A stretch of 64,000 nt of DNA from Sapria himalayana. Taxonomy: Eukaryota; Streptophyta; Magnoliopsida; Malpighiales; Rafflesiaceae. Positions 49,991 through 62,434 of the stretch are shown piece after piece (the first letter of the stretch is position 1; every line of letters begins with the position of its first letter). A program made the translations under genes and the position numbers. The notes below the pieces were generated by a model that was not told the origin of the DNA, did not search any database, and saw nothing but the letters and a program-made list of their open reading frames with translations. The DNA is taken from assembly GCA_029783825.1 (NCBI GenBank), contig JAREIK010000500.1:124001-188000 (forward strand), in the 5' to 3' direction.

Positions 49991-52900
49991 AGTTATTACA
50001 TGAAAATTGAACCTCAAATTCTTCACAATAAAATTATTTCATATTTGGGAGCTCTTTGCTCCATTTTATATTCTCTGCAGCGAGTTTCTTCTTAAATGTA
50101 TTTTTGAGTGTACGAGAATTATAAAGAATAAACTTGTAAGTAATTTAATATCTGCACGTACATAATATAAACAAAATACATCCATTTTTCTAATACTAAG
50201 TTAATATTTAATTTATTTTTATTTCTTATCCAAGACTTCGTAAGGTAAATATTATTTTAATTTTAAATGATAATATTCATTAAGTAGTAAAATCTGTATT
50301 TGTTATTAATTAAAATTATCATATTTTAACCTTAATCATTTACTTATAATTTTATTCATAGTTGTTAATTAAATTTTTTAGAAATTAAAAATTATAATGC
50401 ATGCATATAGTAAATTTAAGAAAGCTATGACTATTTATTGTCAATTGTGGACCAAATGAAGAATTTCTCATAACTTAGCATGTAAACTATAGATTATGAA
50501 TATTCAGCCATTATTGTCACTATAGTACCAATGCATGGGCCTCTTGGGATATGTGAGATAGAGCTAACAATACCTTCATGTACAAAATAAGATAGACGGA
50601 ATATCGGGGGTAGTGAATCCATGTGTTATGATGAGATGATACCAATGTATCTTATATACGTGTATGAGAATGTGGATAGATATTTGTAGTATTATCATCA
50701 CTGAATAAATGTAGATTTCTTCCTTCTTGAACTGTTAGTTGACTTCCTCTACTCCTCCCTACATTTTGAGATCCTAACTACTTGAATGATTATCTCTCAT
50801 ACCTATATCAAGTTATATAAATATCAAAAAATACAAAGAATAAAAATATGTCATAAAAATATCATAATAAATAAAACATAATAATAAACAGATTGAAATT
50901 CACAAAAGTAAAAAAAAAATCATTTAACATCGAAATTTTAATAGTTACAAAATAATCAAGACAAGATAATATGGAAGTCTAAATATCTAGTCATCATCGG
51001 AAATTTGAAACAAATCATCTTCATCTACATATTCATCATCATGTGATTTTTTAATTAATTCCTTCTCATTATCTTTTTAAACATGACCATCATTAATGTC
51101 CAAATAATTTATATCTTCATTAATCAATATTTGAAACCCATTATCTTCCCTAGGAATTATTGGATGAAGTTTCACATTATTTTCTTGAAATGTGGTACAT
51201 GCGATGGAGTGATAATAACATCCTTCTTAATAACTTTCATAGTTGATCTTGATTTTATTTTACATATTACCCACCAGTCACAAGGATTTATTCTTGTGGT
51301 TGGATAAGTGGTATGACACACTTGTATGGCTTGCACCATAAGAATAACTAGCTCATATTTATGATAATATTTTTTATGATGCACATCCACCAGGTTGTAT
51401 TGTTGATGAATTATAGTATCCAAATTTGGAAAAGTATCTAATTATTCATATAGAATTATCCTTTTAATTGATAAAGTAGGATACTCCTCATATAAAATTT
51501 TAATTATTCGACCATGAAAATCAATAATATATATAGTAGAGTTAGACCCCTTGATGCATACACTACTATTCATTATAGCTCTATTTTAATCATATTTTAA
51601 AATATAAAATTTATATCCAATTATATAATGAATGAGATACATCTATAAACTTCATAATGGTCATTTTGCAAGATCATTTATTTATCTAATATATATATTT
51701 TGATGATGAAATTTATACCTACAAAATGATAAAAGATAAAATCATACTTATATAATGTTGCATGTTATTTTTTATAAGTGAGAATGATAAGTTATATAAT
51801 GTTGCACGCTACTTTTTAGAAGCAAGAATGATAAGTTTTATATATTGACAATATTTTCGAACCAAATTGTGAAATAATTTTCAAGCTTTGCATCAATGGA
51901 TGCATCATCAATCTGTATTTATCTTTGCCTTAATTTATTGGCATAAATTCTTCAAAAATAATATTGAATGTATTTTGAATTATTAAAAAGGTATATCACA
52001 TACCATGACAAATAAATGAGAATTTAAATTGATTATAAATCTTAATTAATACAATATGAAACTTTTTTACAATTCAACAAGGTATATGTGTACACAACAT
52101 GATACTCCAGGTCATCCAAAAAATATCATGATTTTGCTCAACCATACAATCGATCCGCATGTGTCCTTAATTTCAAGGTCATGAGAGTAATGTTGCCCTA
52201 TTTTTCCAAATGGCTGAAATATATTTGTGCACAACTCTAATCTAATATTTTGATTTTCATTTATAAAAGATAAATGGTAATCATCTAAATGTTTCCAAGA
52301 AGGAGAATTCTGAGCAATGCTGCATCATGTCATCTTCAATAATACCTCATGTCATTAATAATGCCTTCAAATATAAATAATCTTTACAAATGAGTAGTCA
52401 ACAAGAAATATTACATCTTCTTATGGACAATACATGTTTTCTGCCTTCTACATATAGTTTTCCTTTTGTACTAAGGATGGTTATAAAAATTACACACAAT
52501 TACTTCATTATCTATGCCCTAATATATCATGCAGCCATTAATATATCAATGTATTTTTTCTATAGACAAACTCAAATCTCGCATTAATTTATTTGTACTG
52601 TAAAAACTATATATCATAATGTAATTATTTAGTAATAATTCAAATAACAACTGATATATTTTATCAAAATACCTTTCTTTAAAATAATATTTTACCTTTA
52701 AATTCAACAGTCTAGGTACTACAGATAACTATAAGTGCTCATAAAAATTACTTGGCCAAATCTCTTCTTCCGATGCTTTCAATATTTCATAAATTTATTT
52801 TGTTGATGATATTGGGATATCATCAGTGACATATGGATTGAATGAAAGAACAATAACATTCTTCAACATTGCTTCACATGCATTGTTAGGATTTGAATAT

Positions 52901-53059
52901 TCCATTGCAATATTTGAATCAACACTTCTATGTACATAATCATTTGTTATTTATGGTACAACTATTTTCATATGTTTTTACCAAGCATAATAGTCTCTAA
53001 AAATTCATTTTTTTACAAGATGATATCACACTATATCCACATCTTGAAAACTCTAATTT

Positions 53060-53215
53060 TCAGATGATTGGTCATTACATGGGCATCTTATTTCTGTTTA
53101 AATTTAGATTATTTTCAGCAGAACCAATAAACTCCTCAATTCTCTCTATAAACTTATTTGTCAAAAACTCATCTTTCAGTCTTTCATTTATCCATTAGCA
53201 ATCATGTCTTATAAT
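53060..53215 (-). pseudogene. CACTA transposase-associated domain remnant
   Basis: Minus strand reads 'WINERLKDEFLTNKFIERIE' followed by 'EFIGSAENN' and 'NRNKMPM', matching the transposase-associated domain (PF13963: W-M-x-R-L, F-x-x-G-V-x-x-F, ..KIRCPC) found at the N-terminus of tnp2-type CACTA proteins. The expected Cys pair after 'KMP' is degraded and a stop follows. The tnp2 catalytic part should lie between about 50.9 and 52.9 kb but is not readable. Confidence 0.7.
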
Positions 53216-55112
53216 GTTTTCTATTCTTATAACACATAATAAAAACATATTTTGAATTATAATAATGTAGATAAAGACTTATTTTTAATAAAATTATAGT
53301 AGCATATTTCGGACATTACATAAATCTTATAAAAAAGTTTTAGTCACATTATTATTAGATAAGTTTGGATTAAAATTAGATAAGGAGGGTTACTTTAATT
53401 TCTTAGAGATTTATCAAAATTCATCAATTGTAATTTTATCATATACATAAAACTAAATAATTGATATTTATCTATATATGATAAATTATATTAATTATGA
53501 AAAAAATAAAAATTCACAATGTGATTAATTATGATTTCAAAATTAATATTATGTACTAACTAAGTGACAAAAAAAATTTTATGTAATAGAAATCCTAAAT
53601 AAATCACAATGTCAATGCATTTAAATATGTTAATGAAAAAATAACAAGAAAATGTCAGTTAGCGATGGATAATTTTAATAAATTAATAGGGATATTAACT
53701 AATTCATATGAAGCATGTAGTATAAATAGTTAGCTGCCAATTATTAGATGTAATATGTATTTTTTAATAATAAACTAATGAGAGGTGTTATTTATTGGAT
53801 TGCACCTTTAGTGAAGTGTAGATAAAGCAACTCTATTAATTTTGAAATGAGGTTTGAATTTTTTTTAAAATGTTCATTTGTTATTACATTTCAACCTTCG
53901 AACTGCATACCTTCAAAATTTTTTTCGTTATTCATTGTTATTACATATCAACTTTTAGTATTTGTTAAAATATTTATAAAATGTTGATTTTTAAAGTTTC
54001 ATACAAGCAAATTTTTTGATTTATATATATATATATATATATAAATTTCATTGTTTAAGTTACATACCTTCTTTTAACAAACAAATTGCATGCCTTCAAG
54101 CATTTTAAACTTACAATTTCAAAATTTAAAGTTGTTCATTTTGATTATGTTTCAACCTTCTAAATTTTAATATTTGTAAATTTAATTAAATAGCTCATTA
54201 GGTAACCTAAAAAGTGAACAAATCCTAGTAAGAAATCTAAGTCCGCTTTAACTGACATGATAAAAACTATAGGCAAACAACAAAGCGCAAAAGAAAATTA
54301 TATCACAATTAAGTAACTTAAAAATTTAACAAATCTTAGTATGTACAAAAAGTGCAAAATATAAAATTTATCTATTAGAATGATATAAATTCGAGAAAAA
54401 AAAAGAGAGAACCTCTGAGGATGTTAAACATGAAAAAAAAAATACTATAGGTAACAACAAAATGCACAAAAATTATAATTATCGAATATAATATGGATGG
54501 AAAATTGGAAATACTAATATGGATACCTTAATGATGGATGATTAGTGCGACGAATACTGATCGAGGAAAGCAACCTAAAAAAAATCGAATGAACTCATAA
54601 TAAAAATTAAAAATATCTGAACCCTAACTTTTTTTCAAAGTTTCAAAGTATTTTTTGATAAATTAATTATCATAATTTAGTAATGAAATTTGTTTCCTTT
54701 TTTTAAATTAGCTATAGAATATTATTCTAGCATTACAATTTTTAAAATCAAATAATAACGAAATCCAAAGACATTTCATATTTAGCAATGATAATAATTT
54801 CTATCACTAAATATAGAAATGGATAAGGATTTCATCGCTAAATGCCTTGCGAGCTTATCTACCCATGACCTTGCATCATAATTAGCAACGAAATGATAAA
54901 TCATTTTAATTTTTGTCTCTATTTCCATTTCTAATTTTGTTTCCATATATTTTTAATTAATGTTTGCCTTTTAATAAGGACATATTTTTTTTCATTTCTA
55001 ATTAAAAAAATATGTATTTATACTTCTAATCCATTTCAATCCTATCCCTAATTTTAGAAACATAATTGAGCATTTCTAATTTTCATCCCCCACCGGCTTT
55101 TTTCTTATGATG

Positions 55113-56215
55113 CATGAGGTAAGGTATGTACAACAACATTGATTAGTGATTGTGTTGAGTGACCATGCAATTTCATCATGAATGTTAGCATTCACATCAA
55201 CATTTATGAATGACTTTGAAGAGAAAAATAAAGTTGAAAAAATAGAACTCTCATAGTAGTGAATTTGTATTAAAACATCTATGAGGACTTTATCTAGGTT
55301 CTATGATCTTGGTTTAATACAACTAGAATGAATTAAAAAATTTGGATATGGTATACACACATAAGGTAAGAGTTGGATCTAAACATAATTTGGTAATAAA
55401 CAAAAATATGTTAAGGAAGGAAACAACTCAGAGGTCTACAAAATACAAATCTAATATAGATGCTACTAATTGATTCACTAGCCCTTGAATTTTATGAGTA
55501 GATATTATGAGTCGCTACCTAGAAGCGAGCTCAATATTAAAAATATTGAGCTATCACACTTAAAGCTATATTAATATTGCCAAATTTTACAATACAACCT
55601 TCATTGATGAAAGATGAGTCACTATCCCTTGAATAATGTTGATGTGTTCATATATTAAACTATCATTCTTGAATATCAGGTTGACTAGACATCTATTGAT
55701 CAAAGTTTTATTTCAAAATATTTTTTTTGAACATAGACTTTAGTTTCTTCCATAGTTTGTTCACTTTCATTTTAACAGTAACATGTTGATAAACATCACT
55801 ATTCATCCATTACCAAATTATGAAGATGACCCTATTATTGTAAATGTATTTCTATTCTTTTTCACTTATTTTCTTAGGTTTTATATTCTTTCTTATGGTG
55901 TCATACTATGTATTTGAATATGAGGTAGTCACATATTCTTTTTTTCTAAATAGAATAATTGGTCTTAGTTAACTTTATTATCACAAAATGATCATTCATT
56001 ATAACAAATAACAATATCGACAAAAAAAAACTAATAGAAACTAAAATGTCCCAAAATACATTTGAAATCATTGTATTAATATTAGAATAATCAGATATTA
56101 ATATAATGATAGTGAATAGACTAAATTTTTTCATGATATTAATGTAAATTATGCTCCACTATAGAAGTTTGGATACTACTTTTTGATAGGTATGGGCACC
56201 TCGCTCTAATATTAG
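55113..56215 (-). mobile_element. Copia 5' internal fragment (gag), minus strand
   Basis: Directly beside the LTR end near 56,216, the minus strand reads 'actaatattagagcgagg', a degenerate tRNA-Met primer-binding site ('tggtatcagagc'). It is followed by weak gag-like sequence (e.g. 'TMEETKVYVQK' near 55.75 kb) down to the CACTA right end. Stops abound; the rest of the element is missing, probably removed or displaced by the CACTA insertion. Confidence 0.5.
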
Positions 56216-57000
56216 TTGTTGGAAATATGACATTCAAATCATGATTTTTTCAAAACTACAAAATATTTGGAACAACACTTAGTTGTATAAATAGTGGATG
56301 CAAAAATTAAAATAACTTAAAAGTGAGAAATCACAATATAATAAGTCTGAAAAAGTCCAATACTAAAAAAATAATATCCAAGATTCAATAATTTCAAATC
56401 AAATAATGTGTGCTAAAGATATTTTTTATAAATATAGAAGTCCATAAAGTACATAATGGCCAAAATTATATTTTAGACTAAAATATATTTTTTATGAATT
56501 AAAACCATGAAAATCTAAAATCCAATACGAACACATAAAGTTGTAATTTTAGTGTAAATGCTCTGCATCTTTTCCACATTATTCTTTAAGTGATAGTATC
56601 AATTCATTAGATTCATGACTTGAATTAACAACATGGTTGTATCTCAATTTTTAGACCAAAGAGGAAATTATATACGTAACTTTTTAAATCTCCAAAGTTG
56701 TTCAAACTTCAATACCTCATGATATATATTTTTGCACACAAACAATAATATCAACAGCACACAAACAATAATATCAATAGCACAAACACAAAACACACAC
56801 AAAATTATAAATAAAATTTTGATTATATATATATATATAATCTACACAAAATGCATAGAAAATATATATTGCATGTCAAATTGCTCATTGCAGTTAAAAT
56901 ATAAGTATATAAATAAATTACAAAATTCAAACTAGAGTGATGAGGAGAAAGAAGAAATGTGTGGTATCTTTGTTTCTATAATCCACATTAATGAAGGAAA
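56216..57000 (-). mobile_element. LTR of a minus-strand Copia, left part
   Basis: The plus strand begins 'tgttggaaatatgacatt', the complement of a typical Copia LTR 3' end ('...tccaaca'), immediately next to the primer-binding-like site. The outer end was not located; the boundary near 57.0 kb is an estimate. It contains a local duplication 'aaacaataatatcaa' at about 56,740 and 56,763. Confidence 0.5.
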
Positions 57001-57066
57001 AGACATAGCCCATTCTTAATATTAGTTTAATTAAAATGACAGTATGAGTGCTCTCATTTAAACTAG

Positions 57067-58052
57067 GTATTATTAACAAATTTAAAACTTAATATTAAAG
57101 CTTTTATATAAAAACCATTTTTGAAAACAAAAAGAGAAACTAATGGACTCATGGATCACACATGTTGGAAAATTTTCAAAATTCATTAGGCTCTGTGGGC
57201 ATGGAGCTTGTGTTTGGATCTTATGGATTTCTAAATAAACAAGAAGAAGCTCATTATCTTTAGGTATTTTTTTTCTAAATCTATTTTTGTTAGGTAATAA
57301 TTGTTAGAGAAGCTTAATAAAGCTTATGTATTGAATTGGAGAGGGAAAGAGAGGCTTACTTCTATTTTTTATGTTGTTTGAGGGTTTGTGGAGAAATAGC
57401 TAATGTTAGTGTGGTATTTGTGTAAGGTTCATGTGGTGTTCATAAGTAGATGATTATTCATGTTGTGTTTGGATTGTGTTCGGATTGTGTTTGTGTTGTG
57501 CTCTTGGAAGTTCAAAGATCTTTGGAAGAATACTGGATCCATGAAATTAAACTTTATAATGTAAGATGCTCAATTACAATAACTTTTCATTTTTTAAAAT
57601 TATGTTATATGGATTTTGAACATTTTAAATTTTGTGTTTAATTGTTTAATTTTTTTTGCCATTTTGGGAAACATAATATTTGGTTGTGTGCTTATATATT
57701 CTTTTACTTTGGGAAGAATATATTAGTGTGTATGATTGTGGTGATTTTTAGGGTTTAACATATAATATATATATATATATATTTGGGTAGATTCTATATT
57801 CACATATGTATAAATATATTTTGGATAGTTTGAAATATATATATATATATATATATATTAATGTATTTCAGATATAAAACCTGTGAATTCCAAAAATGTT
57901 TTATAGAATCCATTATATATTTTGGTAAATTTTCAAATAGTTACAATTAAGATATTTGAAATATAATACAAAAATTGATTAACTTTGTTAGACCAATAAT
58001 ATTATTTTGAAACTATACTTTATTTTTGGGCCTCATCTTGGTCATCCTCAAT
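57067..58052 (+). mobile_element. 5' LTR of a gag-protease-only Copia-type element
   Basis: Pairs with 59,870-61,065. Shared blocks in order: 'attaaagyttttatataaaa', 'ggatttmtaaa', 'agaagaagct', 'gatctttggaagaatac', 'gaaattaaactttw', 'cttttcattytt', 'ttttgrgtagattcwatatt', 'atatattttggtaaatttt', and the 3' end 'gggcctcatcttggtc' versus 'aggcctcgtcatggtc'. Exact first and last bases are uncertain by tens of bases. Includes (TA)n runs. Confidence 0.7.
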
Positions 58053-58109
58053 AAGTGATATTAAAGTGTTGATTATTTTGGCATTTTTAATTTTCAAGTG
58101 ATTGAATTA

Positions 58110-59320
58110 TTTTTTTAGGATGGACAAAGAAAATCATTCACCCAGTATCAATAGGTCGAAACCATTTAACTACTTGACCTGGAAAAAAAATTGATGGATT
58201 TTTTAATGATGATGAACCTACTTGAACCAACTCTCAGTGATCCAAAACTAGAAAGTATAGATAAAAGAAAGTAAAAAAAAAATATTCTAAGGCCTATGCC
58301 ACAAAAAGATAATGAGTCAGAGAAATAATTTTTTGCTACATCTATGCTATTACAAAAATAGATGAGATATAAAAAAAAATTAGAATTAATGTATGAGAAA
58401 AATATATACAAGAATAATAGTTTGTTGATCTAGTGCTTGGTTAAAATAGAATATTAGTATTGATTTGATATGGCTGCTCACTTGAGTATTTTCTAAGCAT
58501 GGGTTAACCAACAATCATATATGAAAATGGTGTTGGATGATAAAGTACAAATATCTATATCTCAGTTCAAAATAACATCCTTACCATAGTCATCATTAAT
58601 GATAGTTTAGTATGCGAGGTTGTGAGTTAGATAGAAACATTAACTTCAAATATCTTTATTTTTGAGAAAAATGAGAAGTAAAATGAGTTCAAAACACATA
58701 TTAGGAGCATGAAGTGAGAGTTTTTTCAAAAGGAAGTTCATAGTCAGACCCATGGTAATATGTTACTACTATAACAAAGTATGACACTTCAAGGACTGTT
58801 ACAAGTGGAAGAAACTCCAAGAAAAGCATAAGATGAGAGATGAGGCTAGAAGGGTGGTTTAACACTTTTGCTATATAAGGTGACATTACTTTTTTAAAAG
58901 AAGTATTAAACCATGTGACAAAGTTAGTCAGGAGAGTGATTAGGCGGCTGATTCGGCTGCCACCCAGCACATCACTCTGAACTCTGACTAGTTTGTGACA
59001 TATTTATCTAAGGATTATAGATTAGTAAGAATAAGCGAAAGATATCAAAAAATATTAGGCATTAAGAATGCTTGTCTGAAGACAAATACGAGATACTAAT
59101 TGTTTCTCAAGAATCTAAAAAATATCTTGGATGTTCAAATAAACTTGCTATTCATAACAATATTGGATAGTATAGGTCATGTGGGACAATTTGGGAAGTC
59201 GATTTGGAACTTAGTAAAAAGGTCACCAACTATAGCCAAGGGTAAAAAGATACATTCTTTTTACATTGCTCTTGTATCAAGTAAATATTTAGCAAGAAAT
59301 TACAAACATTAATTCTGAGC
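58110..59320 (+). pseudogene. Copia gag and protease remnant
   Basis: From 58,121: 'MDKENHSPSINRSKPFNYLT' then 'WKKN', the N-terminal gag signature (F-x-Y-x-x-W). A CCHC-like knuckle 'YYYNKV' and 'HFKDCYKWKKLQEKH' lies near 58,760-58,830. A protease region with 'ADSAATQHI' (in place of the usual DSGAxxH) lies near 58,945, followed by 'FVTYLSKDYRLVRI'. The GAG-pre-integrase approach 'LDVQINLLFITILDSIGH' and 'FGKSIWNLVKRSPTIAKGKK' spans 59,120-59,260. Stops and frameshifts occur, and no integrase, reverse transcriptase or RNase H follows before the 3' LTR. Confidence 0.75.
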
Positions 59321-59869
59321 TGCATAGATCTGCATGTGTTTGTGTGAATAATCTAATTTCCACATAAATATAATATTTACTTTCTATCTGAAAGTTACTT
59401 AGCCAAGAAAGAATAAATGATATGACTATGAAAAGTCATACAATATGTTACTTTTATTTTAGCTATTTCCGAGGATCATACTAATCAAAATGAGAGCTTA
59501 TAAGTTGAAAGTAAATTCTAAAATAGTTAATCTGGTTATTCTTGGAGAACAATTGGATCAAGGGGTAGGTAGTAATTTGGAGGTAAAAGTGAATGCATAT
59601 TGTTATTATGTGAGTACTTTTGATTAGTGAGAAAATTGTTTTGTATGAGGAATGAAAAACATTTTTGTTTCCTAAAGAAGAAGATAAAAATAATGTGATT
59701 TTGATTTTTTCAAATTTAGCTAAGGTCATGTCTCAATCTGCCCAAATAAAACATATGAATATATTGTAAGGTTTACTTGAGTTTGGCAGGTTAGATTTAT
59801 TTAAATTTAGTTTAAAAATTATATATATAATTTTTAAACTAAATTGGATTATCAGAATTTGTAATTGGA

Positions 59870-61065
59870 TACTATTAATAATTAAAAATCTCAACATTAA
59901 AGTTTTTATATAAAACTATTTTTGGAAGACCACGTGCATAGTGGCTTTTTTAAAAATTAACATCCACTGGGTTTGTGCACGTGGTGCTTGTGCTTGAGTC
60001 CTAAGGATTTATAAAAAAAAAGTAGAAGAAGCTTGTTTTCTTTAGCTAGTATTTTTTTCTATAACTATTTATCTATTGTAAAAACTATTATATAAGATTA
60101 AACTAAGTTTCTGTAATAATTTGGAGAAGAAAGAAGTAAATTATTTTGTATTTTTCTTTTGTTTGAGGGTCTGCTGAAGAAGAATCAATGTTCATGTGAG
60201 GATAATGTAATTATTGAGGAAAAGATTATTCATGCCATGTTTATGCTATACTAATATTATGCTCGTGCTGTGCTCGTGGATGCTCAATGATCTTTGGAAG
60301 AATACAAGGACCAAGAAATTAAACTTTTCAATTTAAAGTGTTTCGATTATATTTACTTTTCATTCTTGAAATTATGTTATTTGAACTTTTAATATTTTTA
60401 ATTGTGCATATTAACACACACACACACACACACATGGTGTGTGTGTGTGTACTAATAATAAATTTTACAGATTAATATATATATATATGTGTGTGTGTGT
60501 GTGTTATAAAATAAAACTAAACCTATAATAATTTAAAAAATAGAAAATTCAAAGCTAAAGTAATAAATTACATCATGAAATATAATACATTCAAAAGAAA
60601 ATGATAAATTGGAAATATATGAGAATGAATTTCAAATAAATAGAAAAAGTACTTTTATAGGAAAAATTTTGAAAATCTTCAAATAGATTTCCGATGTGGG
60701 TAATATGATTTTCACCAACCCCCAATAAAATAATAATATATATATATATATATATATACAAGTACACACACACATACATATATGTGTACACACACACATA
60801 TGTATGTGTGTGTGTGTGATAGTAGTAAATTTTACCGATTATATATTTTTGAGTAGATTCAATATTTATGCACATACATTTGGGATAGAAAATATAAGCA
60901 ACCCAAAATATTATTTGGAATTTATTATGTATTTTGGTAAATTTTCTGATGGTTAAAAATAAAAAATTTTAAATATAACGACAAAATTAATTAATTTCAT
61001 CAAACCGGTAATACTATTTTGTAACTACACTTAGGTTTTCAGGCCTCGTCATGGTCTGCCCCAAC
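59870..61065 (+). mobile_element. 3' LTR of the gag-protease-only element
   Basis: Second copy of the LTR at 57,067-58,052 and about 0.2 kb longer, mostly because of expanded CA/TG/TA tracts (60,416-60,450, 60,474-60,504, 60,736-60,818). Just before it is a 20-base-arm palindrome around 59,810-59,855 ('aatttagtttaaaaattata' and its complement). Confidence 0.7.
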
Positions 61066-61788
61066 ATATGTGTATATATATTGTATATATATTATATTTC
61101 AATAAATAAATAAATAAATAAAACATATAAAAAAATATATAAAAAAATATATGAATAAATAAATAAAAAATATATGATTTGATTTTTAAAATGATAGATT
61201 AGAATTTAGGATTAGGTTGAGATTTGCACATATTGTCATATTTTTTTAAAAATATGATGTGATGTATTTTTTCTGACCTTGCTAGGAGATAAGCAATTTA
61301 GGATTTATATTTTTTAGTATATAAAAACATAAATATTTTTTGATATGATATGCAAAATCATAAAAAAATGTATTGAATAATAAATAATTTTGGTTTGTTA
61401 CAGTGAAACATAAATTTTTATTACGGTTTAGGCGTTTAGCTTTGCTGAACCTTTTAATTATTTTCAAATAGGCCGAGGCCCTGCACAACAACACCACTCG
61501 CCACGCCACCTTTATGCCGAGGGGCAAGGGCAACCGGCAAACGCAAAAATCTTGTAGTTTGACCGGTCCATATGCCGTGCTGGTTTGTAAGTTTGCTTAG
61601 CGTCAGCTCGGCTCACGTGCGGGTTGGCTGACCCATTGTCCTTTTAACACAAACGAAGCAGAAGCAGAAGCAGAAGCAGAAGCAGAAGCAGAAGCAGAAG
61701 CAGAAGCAGAAGCAGAGTCCTTTTAACACGAATGAAGACATAAACTGATAATCTATTCTCCGATAGGACAGGGGCCAGGGGGACATCC
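61066..61788 (+). promoter_or_regulatory. CTR9 upstream region and 5' leader
   Basis: Composition shifts from AT-rich (61,066-61,420) to GC-rich (61,430-61,640) just before the gene. It contains a perfect G-box core CACGTG at 61,614-61,619, about 170 bases upstream of the start codon, and a (GAAGCA)10 microsatellite at 61,655-61,714. The transcription start cannot be placed from sequence alone. Confidence 0.5.
61655..61714 (+). repeat. (GAAGCA)10 hexanucleotide microsatellite
   Basis: Ten perfect hexamers. Direct repeats 'gtccttttaacac(a/g)aa(c/t)gaag' lie at 61,638-61,658 and 61,717-61,737 (two differences), 79 bases apart, so the microsatellite sits inside a short tandem duplication. On the minus strand it produces a Cys-Phe repeat frame that is not a gene. 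Confidence 0.95.
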
Positions 61789-62434
61789 ATGGCATGTGTG
61801 CATATACCGGTTCAGAACTCGGAGGAGGAGGTGAAGGTGTCTCTAGATCAGCTTCCCAGAGATGCGTCTGATATTCTTGACATTCTCAAAGCAGAGCAAG
61901 CTCCTCTTGATATCTGGCTTATCATCGCGGTTAGTTGCTCTCTGCTACTTCTTGAAGCCATAATTTTCAAGCTCCGCGCTCAAACCATATGTGTTTTATT
62001 ATATTTTGTTATGTTTTATTTCTGCAGCGGGAATATTTTAAGCAAGGGAAGCTTGAACAGTTCCGCCAGATATTAAACGAAGGATCTAGTCATGGTAATT
62101 TTTATTTATCGATAGTTTCTAGGCTCGAGCTAATGCTATTTTGTCAAAAAAAATCAAACGATGATTTCCAGTTATTGGTTTTGATTTGAATGCAGCCCTC
62201 GCTGGCATATCTGCTATTATTATTTTTTTTGTCATGCAGAAATTGATAAGTATTACGCTGATGTTAGATACGAAAGAATTGCTATCCTCAATGCTCTCGG
62301 TGCTTATTATACTTCCCTTGGAAAAATCGAAACGATGCAGAAAGAGAAGGAGGAATACTTTTTACATGCCAACAAACACTACCTCAAAGCTTCAAGAATT
62401 GACATGCACGAGCCTTCTACTTGGGTTGGAAAAG
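61789..62434 (+). CDS. CTR9 homologue (Paf1 complex TPR protein), first three exons, partial
   Basis: CTR9 (VIP6/ELF8 in Arabidopsis) is the TPR-repeat scaffold of the nuclear Paf1 complex, which travels with RNA polymerase II and promotes H2B ubiquitination and H3K4/K36 methylation; in plants it is needed for FLC expression. Exon 1 is 61,789-61,929 (MACVHIPVQNSEEEVKVSLD and on to LDIWLIIA), exon 2 is 62,028-62,094 (REYFKQGKLEQFRQIL) and exon 3 is 62,240-62,434 (EIDKYYADVRYERIAILNAL to STWVGKG). Introns have GT-AG ends (98 and 145 bases). Together they give 134 codons plus one base, matching the highly conserved N-terminus that begins the first TPR units. No stops, so the gene looks functional. 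The following intron runs to the window edge; the rest of the usual ~1,090 aa is outside. Confidence 0.93.

Larger units (their letters stand above)
48027..55112 (-). mobile_element. CACTA (En/Spm) DNA transposon, ~7.1 kb, decayed
   Basis: The left end 'cactacaagtaaag' at 48,027 and the right end, whose reverse complement from 55,112 is 'catcataagaaaaaag', are followed at a similar depth by a shared block ('agaaatg..caatt.tgtttctaa'). That makes an extended terminal inverted repeat with subterminal 'tttctaatttag'-type motifs. Inside, on the minus strand, are a transposase-associated domain at about 53,060-53,215 and an En/Spm-like plant transposase (PF03004 type) at about 49,400-49,990. The 3-bp target duplication is not visible ('tta' versus 'cat'). 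Frames are broken throughout. Confidence 0.75.

Noticed and set aside
61613..61795. 60-codon minus-strand frame with a Cys-Phe repeat
   Set aside because: Translation of the (GAAGCA)10 microsatellite on the other strand.
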